Source: Eutypa lata (taxonomy: Eukaryota; Ascomycota; Sordariomycetes; Xylariales; Diatrypaceae). From it: a stretch of DNA of 64,000 nt. Numbering within the stretch: position 1 is the stretch's first letter; each line of letters begins with the position of its first letter. Positions 49,301-59,663 of this stretch are shown piece by piece. The stretch spans positions 3,224,001 to 3,288,000 of the forward strand of contig JAKULF010000004.1 of NCBI GenBank assembly GCA_022661535.1, given 5' to 3'. The notes beneath the pieces are model-generated. The model was not told the origin of the DNA and made no database searches. It saw only the letters and a list, made by a program, of their open reading frames with translations. The translations under genes and the position numbers were made by a program.

Positions 49301-50088
49301 TTGTTAGGACGCCTCTTACTTAAGAAGGCTGAGCGGTGAGATTTGAGATTTGAGACGAGTCCCAAATGGCCCTGGTGAAACCTCGGTGCCCCAGCCCAAC
49401 AGTCAGGGATGTCACGTGTGCCCTACACAGTAGATATGTAGTAGATGCAATACTAGCAGAGCCCTATCAGGGAAATGGCAGGTCACTGCGATCCTGAAAC
49501 CGCCTTCTCGAGAAGATGACATATCCGTTACTGTCATATGGAGTGTGGCTGGGATTAAATCGACGAGAAATCGTGGAACAAAACAACGGAGCTTCACACA
49601 CCCTTCGCCTCTAGGGCGGCTAGCTCAAGAACAATTAGTGTTAGGGCCGCCCGGTTTGATCGTCCTGCCGTCGATCCGTTGTAACAAGCACGTTTCTTCT
49701 TGGCAAACCTGACATTAGTTAAACTCCAGCGCCTTTTGTTTCTTATATCACCGGACTTATTATTTGGCGAGGCAAGGTTTGACCTGACTTGTCCCCAGAA
49801 CACTCTTATTCCCATCCTCACCCTGGAACACCGCTGCGAACGCCGCTGCCGCTCAGGTCCAAGAAGTTTCGAGGCATCCTATCGAAACCAATTTTGGTAC
49901 TGTGCCCTATCTGTGCCGCAATTGCCTATTAGATATAGAGACAGGTCCATTATAGCCAAGAAAGTTTGATCCCTAGAATACATAGACAATTTTTTTCGAT
50001 CCATCTCATAGTAGCTGCCTTTTCCATCGTCTCCAAACAGATTCTGGCGCATGGGATCTCGCCCATCGAGAGCTTTCAAACCTGCGTC
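46373..50088. other. intergenic 3.7 kb
   Basis: Promoter of the secreted Asn/Gly-rich gene on the left; the right end abuts the 3' end of the S1/P1 nuclease gene. Frames such as 47450-47758, 48240-48452 and 49700-49969 show no family resemblance or splice continuity. Several TACCTA-type motifs near 47066, 47240 and 48271. No RNA gene recognised. Confidence 0.5.
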
Positions 50089-51170
50089 TCATAGCTCACC
50101 AACAGTCTCTGTGGTCTTTGAAACTCTGTCCACAACAAGATCCAGCCAAGTTGCTAGACGAAGACCGGCCTTCGCGACTTGGAGCTCGATTACTGGTGCC
50201 GCCTTTTCATAATACTCGCCTCCCAATTCCTGGTCGACAATCGCTACGGGGCCGTCGGGGAGGACTAATAGCAAAATATGTCAATTTCAGCGGCTGCATG
50301 GGACGAAACAACAAGAAGAAGAAGACTCAGGTGAGTTTGAACTTACCATGAGAACACACAAGCGCATTAGACTCGTTCGCCCAGACCATCGAGGTTTGGA
50401 TGGGGTCGTCCAGGTCGATTCCAGCGATCCAGGCCTCGCTCAGCGCCGCATACTTTCCCGATCGGATCTGCTCCGTGAGATCTGAAGCCCACTGGTAGGC
50501 AGCATCATACGGCTTCCTATGGATCCCGCCCAGTAATTTCTCGGCGATGCTCGTGTCCCAGACGTGGTGTAGGTTCAGCTGGGACGAGTCGAAGCGGACG
50601 TAGATGCCGTTCCCGCCCCGCTGGACGTTCTCGGCGTGCAGCGGCTGGTGGATGTCTCCGACGAAGTGTATGACGAACTTGGCGGCCTGACTCCTCCGCC
50701 ACCCCGCCAGGTCCGCGTCTAGGAGCTGGGAGGTGTAGTTCTGGATCGAGCTGACCACACAGCCATCCTCCTTGCAATCCCTCTCGAAGTCGACGCCGCA
50801 GTACGAGGGTGGGTCGTCCTTGGCGTCGATGAAATGGAAGTTCTTGGTGAACCTGCCCCATTTGGTGTACCTGATGCTGTCGGCCCAGGTGGCCACACCT
50901 GCGAGATAGTGCTCAGTGTCATTTCGTAGCAAATCCTGGAAGTAGGTGGCGGTCTCCTCCTTGACGAAGTGGCTGGCGACATAGGCTACAGTGATATGTC
51001 CCAAACCTAGATTTTGTGTCAGCTATGATCCCTTATAATAACATAGACCCAACATAGTTTTTCTATGACCAGATGAATAGTCCTAGATATTTCTTCAACT
51101 TACTTCCCCATGCCACGACGCTTGGGAGCGACACAGCGCCCAAGGTAAGAAACGCGGACTGTAACCTCAT
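50089..51170 (-). CDS. secreted S1/P1 nuclease
   Basis: Three exons, 51170-51104, 51006-50347 and 50264-50089, encode 300 residues. A 20-residue signal peptide (MRLQSAFLTLGAVSLPSVVA) precedes the mature Trp that is the first zinc ligand of S1/P1 nucleases; the next ligand is in GSLGHITVAYVA. All other ligand motifs are present: ATWADSIRY (Asp), KNFHFIDA (His), FVIHFVGDIHQPLHAE (His, Asp, His) and LHHVWDTS (His, Asp). Predicted to be an extracellular trinuclear-zinc nuclease and 3'-nucleotidase that degrades single-stranded DNA and RNA for phosphate and nucleoside supply. Asn-X-Ser/Thr sites (for example NYTS) suggest glycosylation. The first exon codes almost only for the signal peptide and the Trp, so the splice at A|GT is needed for a working active site. 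Confidence 0.95.
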
Positions 51171-52328
51171 GATGGATGGATTAGGTAATTTAAATTCGCC
51201 AGCCACTAATACAACAAACTAGATATGGGAAATGCAAGAGGTCTCAATTCACTGATTGTATAATAATGAACAAAGAATGGGATTTTGAAAGTGACATCCG
51301 TGAGAACCTTACGTTGGATAATAGGGGGCCGTGTATTAGCAGCCCCGTGACACGTTGATCGCGTCAAGGCTCACTTTAGGGCGGCCAATTATGGCTGGGT
51401 CGTGAGAGATGGTTGTCAAGGGAACGTGACGCTCAAGGTGTGTTTGATTCGCCATGATTACATGCCAGCTGACAGCATGATATAAGACAAGACAAACACC
51501 GTTATGACCCGTTAGGTTATTCTTTATTATATTATTCATTACATAGTACTTGACCATTTAATTCATTTCTTCACAGATAATTACGGTGATAGCATGACAA
51601 GTTACAATACCGAGTTCGGCCATGTACATACTGAGTTACACCACTGCGAATCGATAAGAGCTGGTACGGTGGAGTGGGTTGGGGGAACTACCGTTCTAAG
51701 TAATCCGATAGACACTGTGATACCTATGTAGTAGTATTACCCTGCTCGCCTATCATCACCAATATTGAATGTTGAAGTTGGTTATTTGTAGCTATGTAAA
51801 TATACCAAGTTCACTATTTAAATCGTAGTATATGTATAAAGATATATATACAGCATAGTCACTGCCGTATTCCAATAAGCATGCTTGTTGATGGAAAGCA
51901 TATAAATGATTGGCTATTGGGCGAATAAAGAATACGATAGATAATGTATGCAACCTGCAGGTCCCCCTACATGACATATTACGTAGTTGCGACCCTTAAC
52001 GCAGAACACTGTGGTATTGCTGAGCCACGCTAAACCTCTTCCGTAACTAGCCTTATCTTGATGAACCATATAACAAGCGTCGGATGATAAGCTCAGTCAA
52101 AAACCTGGGGGGGAGGGAAGAGAAGAAGGCCTATGATCATGTGTGACTGATGATTTCCAACACTGCTTATCCATTCCTGGTGGATAGTTATCGGAGACCC
52201 CGCGAAACCATCTGACAAACTCCCACGCCGACTGAGAAGCCCATATCTACCTAGATAGCCATCTAGGACGCATTACTTTGTCTCTGCGATTCTTCTCATA
52301 CCCATATTCTCGCGCAATTGTCGCCAAG
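51171..52328. other. intergenic 1.2 kb, divergent promoters
   Basis: Divergent promoter region between the S1/P1 nuclease (-) and the PQ-loop transporter (+). AT-rich. No gene supported. Confidence 0.55.
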
Positions 52329-53609
52329 ATGACCTTATCGCACCAGACCCTCTCCGTCAACGAAGCCTTATCTGGGATCTTTGGCAGTATAAGCTTGACT
52401 GCCTGGATATGTCTTCTGGTGGGCAACTTCTATACTACCTCTACTACCCTGGGCGCTTGAGAAAGGGCCGGTTACGTCTCGTGGCTAACATGAAAACAGA
52501 TCCCTCAACTCATCACCAACTATAAAGCAAAGAGTGCCGAGGGCTTGTCTATGCTATTTCTAGCCGTGTGGCTCTTTGGCGATGTTGCAAACTTGTCTGG
52601 TACGTAAAATCATGGTTTCCGAGCCCTCTCTTTCCTTTCCGATGTAAGATGTATAGGAAGTTTGATGTCCTCTCATCGTGAGCTTTGCGCGCATAGTAGC
52701 TAACCTTACGGTCGACTTCTAGGTGCCCTCGTGACGGGCCTCGCCCCGACCGCAACGGCACTGGCAGGCTACTTCTGTATATCCGACATCATCCTCATCT
52801 CGCAGTGCCTCTACTACAACACCACCAATGCGCGCAAGGCCCGACAGCGCACCCAATCGACAGAGACGGACGTGTCGGAGGACGAACCCCTGCTCCGCCG
52901 ACGCAGGACCTCTTCGGCCGGCCTGCCTGGCTCCCATCGACGCCACTCGATCCGGCACGAAGAGTCGGGCTTTGACTCCCTCAAGCGCGTCGTCACGGGC
53001 GAAGATGATACGCCAGATGGGAACCCTTGGCTCCATAACACTCTGGGTATAATAGCTATCTGGATCGTAGGCGCGGCTGGCTGGTTTGTCTCATATCGCG
53101 TCGGTGCTTGGGATGGACCGGATACTCCCGAGGACCCGTCTACCGAGTCGTCCGTTGCTATAGGGGGAATGGTCTTAGGCTATGCCAGTGCTCTATGCTA
53201 CCTATGGTTCGTCGGCTGTCTTGAACCTCTTTTTAGTGATGAGTTGTAATGCTAACAAACATATAGTGCGAGAATCCCCCAAATCATCAAGAATTACCGG
53301 GAGAAGTCTTGCGAAGGTACGAACAATGTAACATGCGGGATCACTATATTCTGTCATATGCTAATAAACTACATAGGGCTTGCTCTCCTGTTCTTCCTGT
53401 TGTCTCTCACTGGCAACCTCACATACGGCCTAAGCGTCTTCAGCTACTCTCAAAACCCCGAGTATATCATCAAAGCGATTCCTTGGCTCCTTGGATCCCT
53501 AGGAACTATCGTTGAAGACTTCATCATCTTTTATCAGTTCAGGATCTATTCTGGGAAGCGAGAGGCATCGGCCGACAGCGCTATCGATACTAATGGTACT
53601 GCCGAGTGA
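52329..53609 (+). CDS. PQ-loop vacuolar cationic amino acid transporter (Ypq/Rtc2, PQLC2 type)
   Basis: Five exons, 52329-52418, 52500-52599, 52723-53206, 53267-53316 and 53377-53609, give 318 residues with seven predicted helices. Both PQ-loop repeats are intact: IPQLITNYKAKSAEGLS at the exon 1/2 joint and IPQIIKNYREKSCEGLA across exons 4/5. The two halves are joined by a hydrophilic loop rich in Arg and Ser (EDEPLLRRRRTSS). The acidic LL element in it, EDEPLL, resembles the dileucine signals that send such proteins to the vacuole through AP-3. Yeast Ypq1-3/Rtc2 and human PQLC2 move lysine and arginine across the vacuolar or lysosomal membrane; this is the likely role. Introns are 60-123 nt, and exon 4 is only 50 nt. 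Confidence 0.93.
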
Positions 53610-54721
53610 GGCAGCATTTTGCTGTTGGAGAGAACACTTCTAGGTGACGATGGCTATGTTGTATATTCGCTAGCATATTGCTAGCCAAGGTTTTGGCATC
53701 GAGGCGTTTGCATTATCACGGCGTTTCAGGCTAGGCTTTTAATGTGTAGATTTGGGGCATCTTGTCCTTGGCAAGCAGTGTGCATATCCGATATTGCTTT
53801 ACCAGACATACATGGTTAGGAAACAGGTACTACATATATCGCTCTCACCACAACTGGCTAAGCTAGCCAGCTGTCTTATCGGAACTGAATTATGTCTATT
53901 AGCCAACTATGTGGAATACCAATTCTCTGTCCCTCAGGCTCTATAGCTTTGCCTTAGCTTGATGGGTTAAATACATCATATATATCATTCTCGGCCATCC
54001 CAGCTCAATACACAAAGAATCCCTTTTGAACATTAAGTAGAAACACACCTAATCTTGCACATCGTGAAGCCGTATGTTTTCGATCTTGGTACCGTAATCA
54101 ACTGAGAGCCAAGACATAAACCAAGTTGGTAGCTTGTTAAGTTCAGCTCCCTACTAGGATGCGGTTATATCATGGGTAAACACGAGCTTGAGGATAAAGG
54201 GGTGAAGACCATTGGCCATGGCATTACTTGGCAATTGGGCTCGGCAGGAGATATGGTCAATTTTCTGTGTGGACCAAAGAGCATTATACAAATCTAGCCC
54301 ATGAGTCGCAATGACTGACAACTTACGTCAAGCCCTAACCAGTATTTTAGACTCTCTCATTCACGGCTGTATAATATCATCGGAGGTGCATCAGGAAGGT
54401 GATGTGTATTAATGCTTATACCTAACTCAAAAAATCCATCCATCCATCCAACTATGCCACGTTTCTCTTTATCCTTGAACTGATCGAAGCAGCTAAGTAG
54501 TGACCACTAGTTAATATGCAAAATCCCTAAACTAAAAACACCCAAGCAACGCCTTCGCTCTCGCTTCTTTTTTTCATTTCCTACCAGCCGTGTCAATCGT
54601 GTTGACCTTCTTCCTTCAGGTAGACGGACGAACTGGCGAACTCGTAATAAAGGCTGGCCTGGCATGTAGTTTATACGAGCCGTCGAACCCTCGACACACA
54701 CACAGAGAAGAGGAGTCAAGC
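53610..54721. other. intergenic 1.1 kb, convergent gene ends
   Basis: Between the PQ-loop gene and the small secreted protein gene, which point toward each other. A short (CATC)n run at about 54435-54450. No gene seen. Confidence 0.5.
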
Positions 54722-54990
54722 TCATCCGCGGAGAGGCCTGAACATACCATTAGCTTTTCATGTATCCTTCCGCATGTCATAGCAAAAGACTAAGATTTCA
54801 AGACGAGGAAACGAGAGAAGAGAAACACTTACGCGCATCCGATGGGCGTCACGACGCCGAAGGCACAATCATTCGATGCCTTCTGCACAACCTGGTCCGC
54901 GAAGACGGGCGTGATGACGACGCCAGCGCTGGCGAGAGAGGCTCCGCCGCAGACGGCGGCGAGGATTGTCGTGACGAACGAGACCTTCAT
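54722..54990 (-). CDS. small secreted protein, 57 residues, two Cys
   Basis: Two exons, 54990-54833 and 54737-54722, joined GC|G, read on the minus strand. The frame opens at ATG in an A-rich context with a clear signal peptide (about 22 residues, MKVSFVTTILAAVCGG...), leaving a mature peptide of about 35 residues that ends DCAFGVVTPIGCAPLRG. The two mature Cys (42 and 52) could form one disulfide. Exon 1 is GC-rich and the donor is canonical (GTAAGT); the 95-nt intron has a CTAAT branch-like site 8 nt before the acceptor. The acceptor is the weak point; one alternative acceptor would give a longer tail. Two-Cys peptides ending in a TP-X-GC phrase are seen in other fungal secretomes as far as I recall. 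Function unknown; effector or self-signalling peptide is speculation. Confidence 0.55.
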
Positions 54991-56247
54991 TTTGAGATGA
55001 TATGAAGGGAATTTAGAGATTACGGCCGTGAAGATATCGTTTCAACTTTCTATGTAGCGCAGCCCAGCTGTTTTGTCGATCCGAACAATGAATAAGGGTA
55101 TTAAGAGATTATTAAGTCTAGTTAGAAGAAGAAAACGAGCAGTGTAGACTAAGTAGGTAAGGTTTGATTCGGCCGTGTCAATAGATGGGCAGATAGATAA
55201 TAGCGATCGTACGAGCAGATTAATTAGTTAGAGCTCCTGGGTTTAAGCAAGCAAGCAAGCAAGCGATAGTAGGGTAGTATGGTAGTAACGATAATTAAAA
55301 AATATCGGCCGGCCGAATAGCGACTAATCCAGAGTCGTATGTAATAAAAAGTGTGTACTGATGAGAGAAGGGAAAGTTTTAGCGCGCGAAGATCTTCACT
55401 CACTCACTCACGATGCGAAAGAATAATAATGATGATAACGACGAAAACAAACTCGAAGAAGACATGGAGGAGAGAATTGTTTGACGGCGAGAAGAACCTC
55501 GATCGTCAGTCCAACCGCCCAGTCAGAGGCGGTGGTGGATCCCTGCCAAAAACCACACTATAAACTACCTATAGTAGAGCTAGGTATTGTACTAGGCGGT
55601 GCGGGAGGAATAGGCTCGGACCAAGAATCGTGACCGAAGAGCCTAGAGCACTCGCCTGGCGTACCTGGGTGAGGGTTAGATGAGACATGTAACGCCTGCG
55701 ACGGCCGCCGCCTATGTCACAGGGGGGCCGGACTCGACATTGACCGAGTTTCAGAACCAGACTCGAGGCAGATGATATAACTACCTACCTACCTACCTAC
55801 TACTTAACCTACCCTACTACATATACTATGAAATCGATTCTAATTCAATGAATATACTCACTTCTAAGTTCTAAAGTTGGAATATACAGTCTTCTATCAC
55901 AGTCTTCTATCCGAGAAGAGGCGTTTAAACACTCAAAGAGAGTCGATAGTTAAGAAAGAAAAGCCAACCACTGAGAGAGGAGAAGCGTCCGGTCTGTCAG
56001 TTAAGGACAGGGATCTTGTGGATCTAAAGCGTTGCAGAACCAAGCCATGCAGGGGTCCTTAGGGGGGGCCAAGACCCCGTGGACCCCTTGAACTGCGAAC
56101 CCCAGCCTGTCTTTCTTCCTGTCAAGCTCTTTTGGTGTGCTAATTAACCCCCCCACTCCATTGGTGTAGTAGTCTCGGCGCTACAAATTTTGGTAGCGCC
56201 CGGCAGCTTTCAACCGAGAGCTGTCAACTTAGTTACCTACCTACCTA
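54991..56247. other. intergenic 1.3 kb with GCAA and TACC repeats
   Basis: Promoter of the small secreted protein gene plus sequence leading to the transposon relic. (GCAA)n at 55246-55264 and TACC runs at about 55782-55800. Frames 55351-55563 and 55877-56062 are not convincing. Confidence 0.5.
55246..55264. repeat. (GCAA)n microsatellite
   Basis: Just under five tetranucleotide units. Confidence 0.9.
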
Positions 56248-56290
56248 GTCCCCCCAACCCACTTCCTGAATCCACCCACTTCTTAAATCA
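56248..56290 (+). repeat. left terminal inverted repeat
   Basis: Pairs with 57113-57155. Contains the sub-motif ACCCACTTC twice. Confidence 0.85.
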
Positions 56291-57112
56291 CTTTTATACT
56301 AAAATACACTTAACTTTAACATTATATAATAAAATAAATAAAATAAGTACGAGGTTATACGTTGCGTTATAATACGTAATAAAATATAAAATATATTATA
56401 TAAAGGTTTTAAATATATAAATTTACTTTAAATATATAATATTAAAAATTAAAGTTAAAATTATTATATTATATTTTAAATAAAGAAAATAAAATATATA
56501 TATTATAATATATTATTTTATTATTATATTATCTTTAACTTTATAATGCGTATTATATATAAATATAAAATATATTTATTAATCGTTTAATATAAATTTA
56601 TAATAAATATTTAAATAAAACTTTATAATTTTATATATATTAAATATAATAAATTAAATAAATTACTTTTTAAATTATTTTTAATCGTTATATATATATA
56701 TATGAAAATATTTTATATAATAATATATAAATTACTTTTTTATATATATTTTATTTTATTTTATAATTAATATAATATACTTTTATATATAAAATATTTA
56801 TATATAAAAATACTTTATATTAATTTTAAAAATAAATAAATTACGTAATTATAAAATAATAATTTTATATTTTATTTAATATATTTATATAAATACTTTT
56901 ATATTAAAAAGTAAAAAATATTACGTAATTAATAAGATATAATTTTTTTAATATTTATTTTTTAATATTAAAAATATAAAATATAAAATATAAAATAAAG
57001 CGTTTTTAAAAATATTATATATAAATTATATAAATTATATTATATAATATCTTTATTTAAAATAATCCTTTAAATTTTCTTTTTTTTTAATTTTTTATAT
57101 AATATATTAAAA

Positions 57113-57155
57113 AAATTCACGAAGTGGGTGAATTCAGGAAGTGGGTCGGGGGGAC
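57113..57155 (-). repeat. right terminal inverted repeat
   Basis: Inverse copy of 56248-56290, ending in GGGGGGAC before the TA. Confidence 0.85.
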
Positions 57156-57157
57156 TA

Positions 57158-58295
57158 AATGCAATTAGCCAACTACTACAACCCAAATAGTAACATAGTA
57201 AGTTGAGTGACCGGAATGCCTCCAGATGCTGAGTCTTTAATTAATGAAAGAAAATGAGAAAAAAGAGAAAGAGAATATGTTGTTATTATCATTATCATCT
57301 TTAGGAGTCGCGTTCAGTGCCCATATTTGGGAGGATTACCGATCCAACCTGTTTTTCCTTAGGATGGTTTCTTACCCCTGGCAGCCCCTGGTGACTCTAA
57401 CGATGTCGCTTATGGAGGCTAAAATGATGGCCAAATCCCTAATGGACCATTTGAGCAGGCTTAATATATCGAGCTAGCCATTATCTCAATATGTGATTCA
57501 TCTAAGTGCTGGGGAGAACTTATTAGGGTGTAATAGTAGACAGTTAGTAGCAGTCAGTGACCGATAGGTAGGTATATGATATGGTGCGAAGATGCATGTA
57601 GAGGATACTGCGATCATTAGTCGTGGTATGGGTAATATACCTAGCCCCTGAATATGAGTATCTAGAAGGCAGAAAGAAAGCAGTCGGCATTATGTACATG
57701 GATGGCAATGAATTCTTGTCTCGTGGCGGAAAGTATACCGAAAGCCAGGAAGTGATTAAAGTCGGGATTATGAAAGAATAAAACATTATTCATATTGAAA
57801 TCTAATCCATCATTCTGTGTTCACCGTGTCTGGTATATCGTCCTCATCGCCTGTGATGCTCCTTGTTGGATATTCTTCAGTTGAACGTGATCTCGTCCTA
57901 GCTGGCGTATCAACTATTGACCCTTGGAGGGTATTAATCGATAACCCATATGTATCATTGAGTACACTCTGCTTCGACGAGCAAATTCAATTAGAAGCAA
58001 GGCATATCATATCGTCTTCTTGTCTGAGGAATGTGTTTCTCGTGAGGCCCCTCTGCTTATGAAGTGGATGTCGTTACAGGCGGGTGGATACATTCGGTTC
58101 TTTCACTCAACATCTAGCGAGTGCCTTTTCATTATAACTATTGCATGATGCAATGTCCAAGTCAAATGGAACTGGGCTTCATATAACTCGTTGATGTCCC
58201 TTGGACAGTTTGGTCGCTTGCGCTCGTCCCGCTGCGTGACCTCTCTAGCAAGGAAGTATCTCAACAACCGCCTAAGCGTAGATAGTAGCTCGCCC
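57158..58295. other. intergenic 1.1 kb
   Basis: Between the transposon relic and the 3' end of the DNA methyltransferase gene. A 77-codon plus-strand frame at 57244-57477 has no family resemblance. Nothing else recognised. Confidence 0.5.
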
Positions 58296-59663
58296 TCATA
58301 GCTTCGCTAACACGGGTCTGGAGTTATATGCCCCTAGAAAAACACCCGGGTACTGCTTCATCAAAGCTTTGACGATACAGTCGACCACGGGTGGAGGGAC
58401 CGCGTTGCCAAGCTGTTCTTGGGCTACGCACTTGAATTTCGGGAGAATGAGCGACTCGGGAAAGCCCTGGATCCTGGCCATCTCGCGAGGATACAGCTCC
58501 CGGACAACGAACCTGCCATCCAAGTCGCTATCCAAGTCGGGCATGAGGTACCAGCACTTTTGCGCCGTCGTCAGGCAGCGCGCGAACCCCCGCGGATGCA
58601 ATACAATGTCGCTCATGTAAACACTGCCGTCCGGACTTACCCAGCGGGCCACGTGTATGAGCCCCTTGAGTGTGGGAGAGGGCAAGGCCGCGCGCACGTC
58701 GGTCCAGTCCAGCTGAAGCGTCCGGTTAGACGTCTTTCTGACGGGTGCGCGAAGCCACTTCGCCCCCTTCACCACTTCGAGGTGTTTCGGCCGCTTCGAG
58801 ACCAGAGTGTCCGGCGACTGCATCTCTTCCAAGGTAAGGCAATAGTCCTCCAAGCACAGCCCGTCGCGCCGCCCCGGAGGCTCGGGCATCTCGAAGGGCG
58901 CGCTGGCCACGTCCTTGCGGACCGCGACGATGAAGATGCGCTCCCGGTTCTGCGGCAGGTTGAAGTCCGACGCGTTGTAGATGCGGTGGCTGGGCCGGTA
59001 GCCGAGCGCGTCGAACATGTGCCCCGCCTTCTCCGCGCCGTTGAACCGGGCAGAGGCGAAGTTCTTGACGTTCTCGAGGAGGACGATGGCCGGACGTTTC
59101 GCCGCGACGATCTTGCCGATCTGCTCGAGGTGGTCGCCGTGCTTCGGGCAGTTGGGACCCATCAGTTTCCCAGCCATCGAGTACGGCTGACATGCAAACC
59201 CGCCCGTTAGAATGGCGTGATCTGGAATGTCGCTCATGTGCCCGGAGACTACCTCCCGGATGTCTCTCCGGTCGACGCTGGAGATGCCTTCGTTGCCATA
59301 TCCGTTCCTATTTCTACAATGATTGCGCTCGTACGTATCAGCCGCCTTGGCATTGTTCTCGTTGGCGTAGACGCAAACAACTCCGTTGCCGGCGAGCGCA
59401 TAGTGGAATCCGCCAATACCGGCAAAGAGGTCGATGAAGGTAGCTTTCGATGAACGACACGACGGCTTGGTGCTCTGGGACAAGCTACGGAGTTGGCTAT
59501 TGCGACTGAGCAAAAAGTGACCAATAATATCACGATGCTGCTTCCAGGGAGATTTCACATATAATCCTCGGTTTGGGCGATTCGATGGCAATGACCTTGC
59601 GACAGAAGCGGCAAAGGTAGGAGACAATGCCCGTAACTCGTAGCTTAAAAGGCACCTGGACAT
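58296..59663 (-). CDS. bacterial-type cytosine-5 DNA methyltransferase (Dcm/HpaII-like)
   Basis: Intron-less frame of 455 residues. It transfers a methyl group from S-adenosylmethionine to cytosine C5 in DNA. All main motifs are visible in order: I FIDLFAGIGGF (76-86); IV GGFACQPYSMAG with the catalytic Cys at 158; VI LLENVKN (Glu 197); VIII LPQNRERIF (236-244); a target-recognition region (about 250-385); IX RELYPREMARIQGF (388-401); X EQLGNAVPPPVV. This is the layout of bacterial restriction-modification enzymes; there is no BAH, bromo or chromodomain as in fungal DIM-2 or DNMT5. Residues 1-74 form an Arg/Ser-rich leader that resembles a mitochondrial presequence. The usual Pro before the catalytic Cys is Ala. 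No restriction endonuclease gene is seen nearby. Specificity cannot be read. Confidence 0.9.
   Translation of the reverse strand: MSRCLLSYELRALSPTFAASVARSLPSNRPNRGLYVKSPWKQHRDIIGHFLLSRNSQLRSLSQSTKPSCRSSKATFIDLFAGIGGFHYALAGNGVVCVYANENNAKAADTYERNHCRNRNGYGNEGISSVDRRDIREVVSGHMSDIPDHAILTGGFACQPYSMAGKLMGPNCPKHGDHLEQIGKIVAAKRPAIVLLENVKNFASARFNGAEKAGHMFDALGYRPSHRIYNASDFNLPQNRERIFIVAVRKDVASAPFEMPEPPGRRDGLCLEDYCLTLEEMQSPDTLVSKRPKHLEVVKGAKWLRAPVRKTSNRTLQLDWTDVRAALPSPTLKGLIHVARWVSPDGSVYMSDIVLHPRGFARCLTTAQKCWYLMPDLDSDLDGRFVVRELYPREMARIQGFPESLILPKFKCVAQEQLGNAVPPPVVDCIVKALMKQYPGVFLGAYNSRPVLAKL

Larger units (their letters stand above)
56248..57155. mobile_element. TIR DNA-transposon relic, RIP-like AT-rich interior, TA target duplication
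   Basis: A 908-bp block with terminal inverted repeats of about 43 bp. The left end starts GTCCCCCCAACCCACTTCCT and the right end is its inverse with about four differences, mostly transitions. Both ends are flanked by TA (56246-56247 and 57156-57157), the target duplication of Tc1/mariner/pogo (Fot1-like) elements. The interior (about 56290-57110) is almost only A and T, has no long frame, and lacks nearly all CpA and TpG while a few CpG remain; that is the footprint of repeat-induced point mutation. At this length it is a non-autonomous or deleted copy. The exact superfamily cannot be set without a transposase. Confidence 0.82.

Noticed and set aside
57244..57477. 77-codon frame beside the transposon relic
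   Set aside because: Lys/Glu then Leu/Met-rich, no recognisable transposase or other domain.
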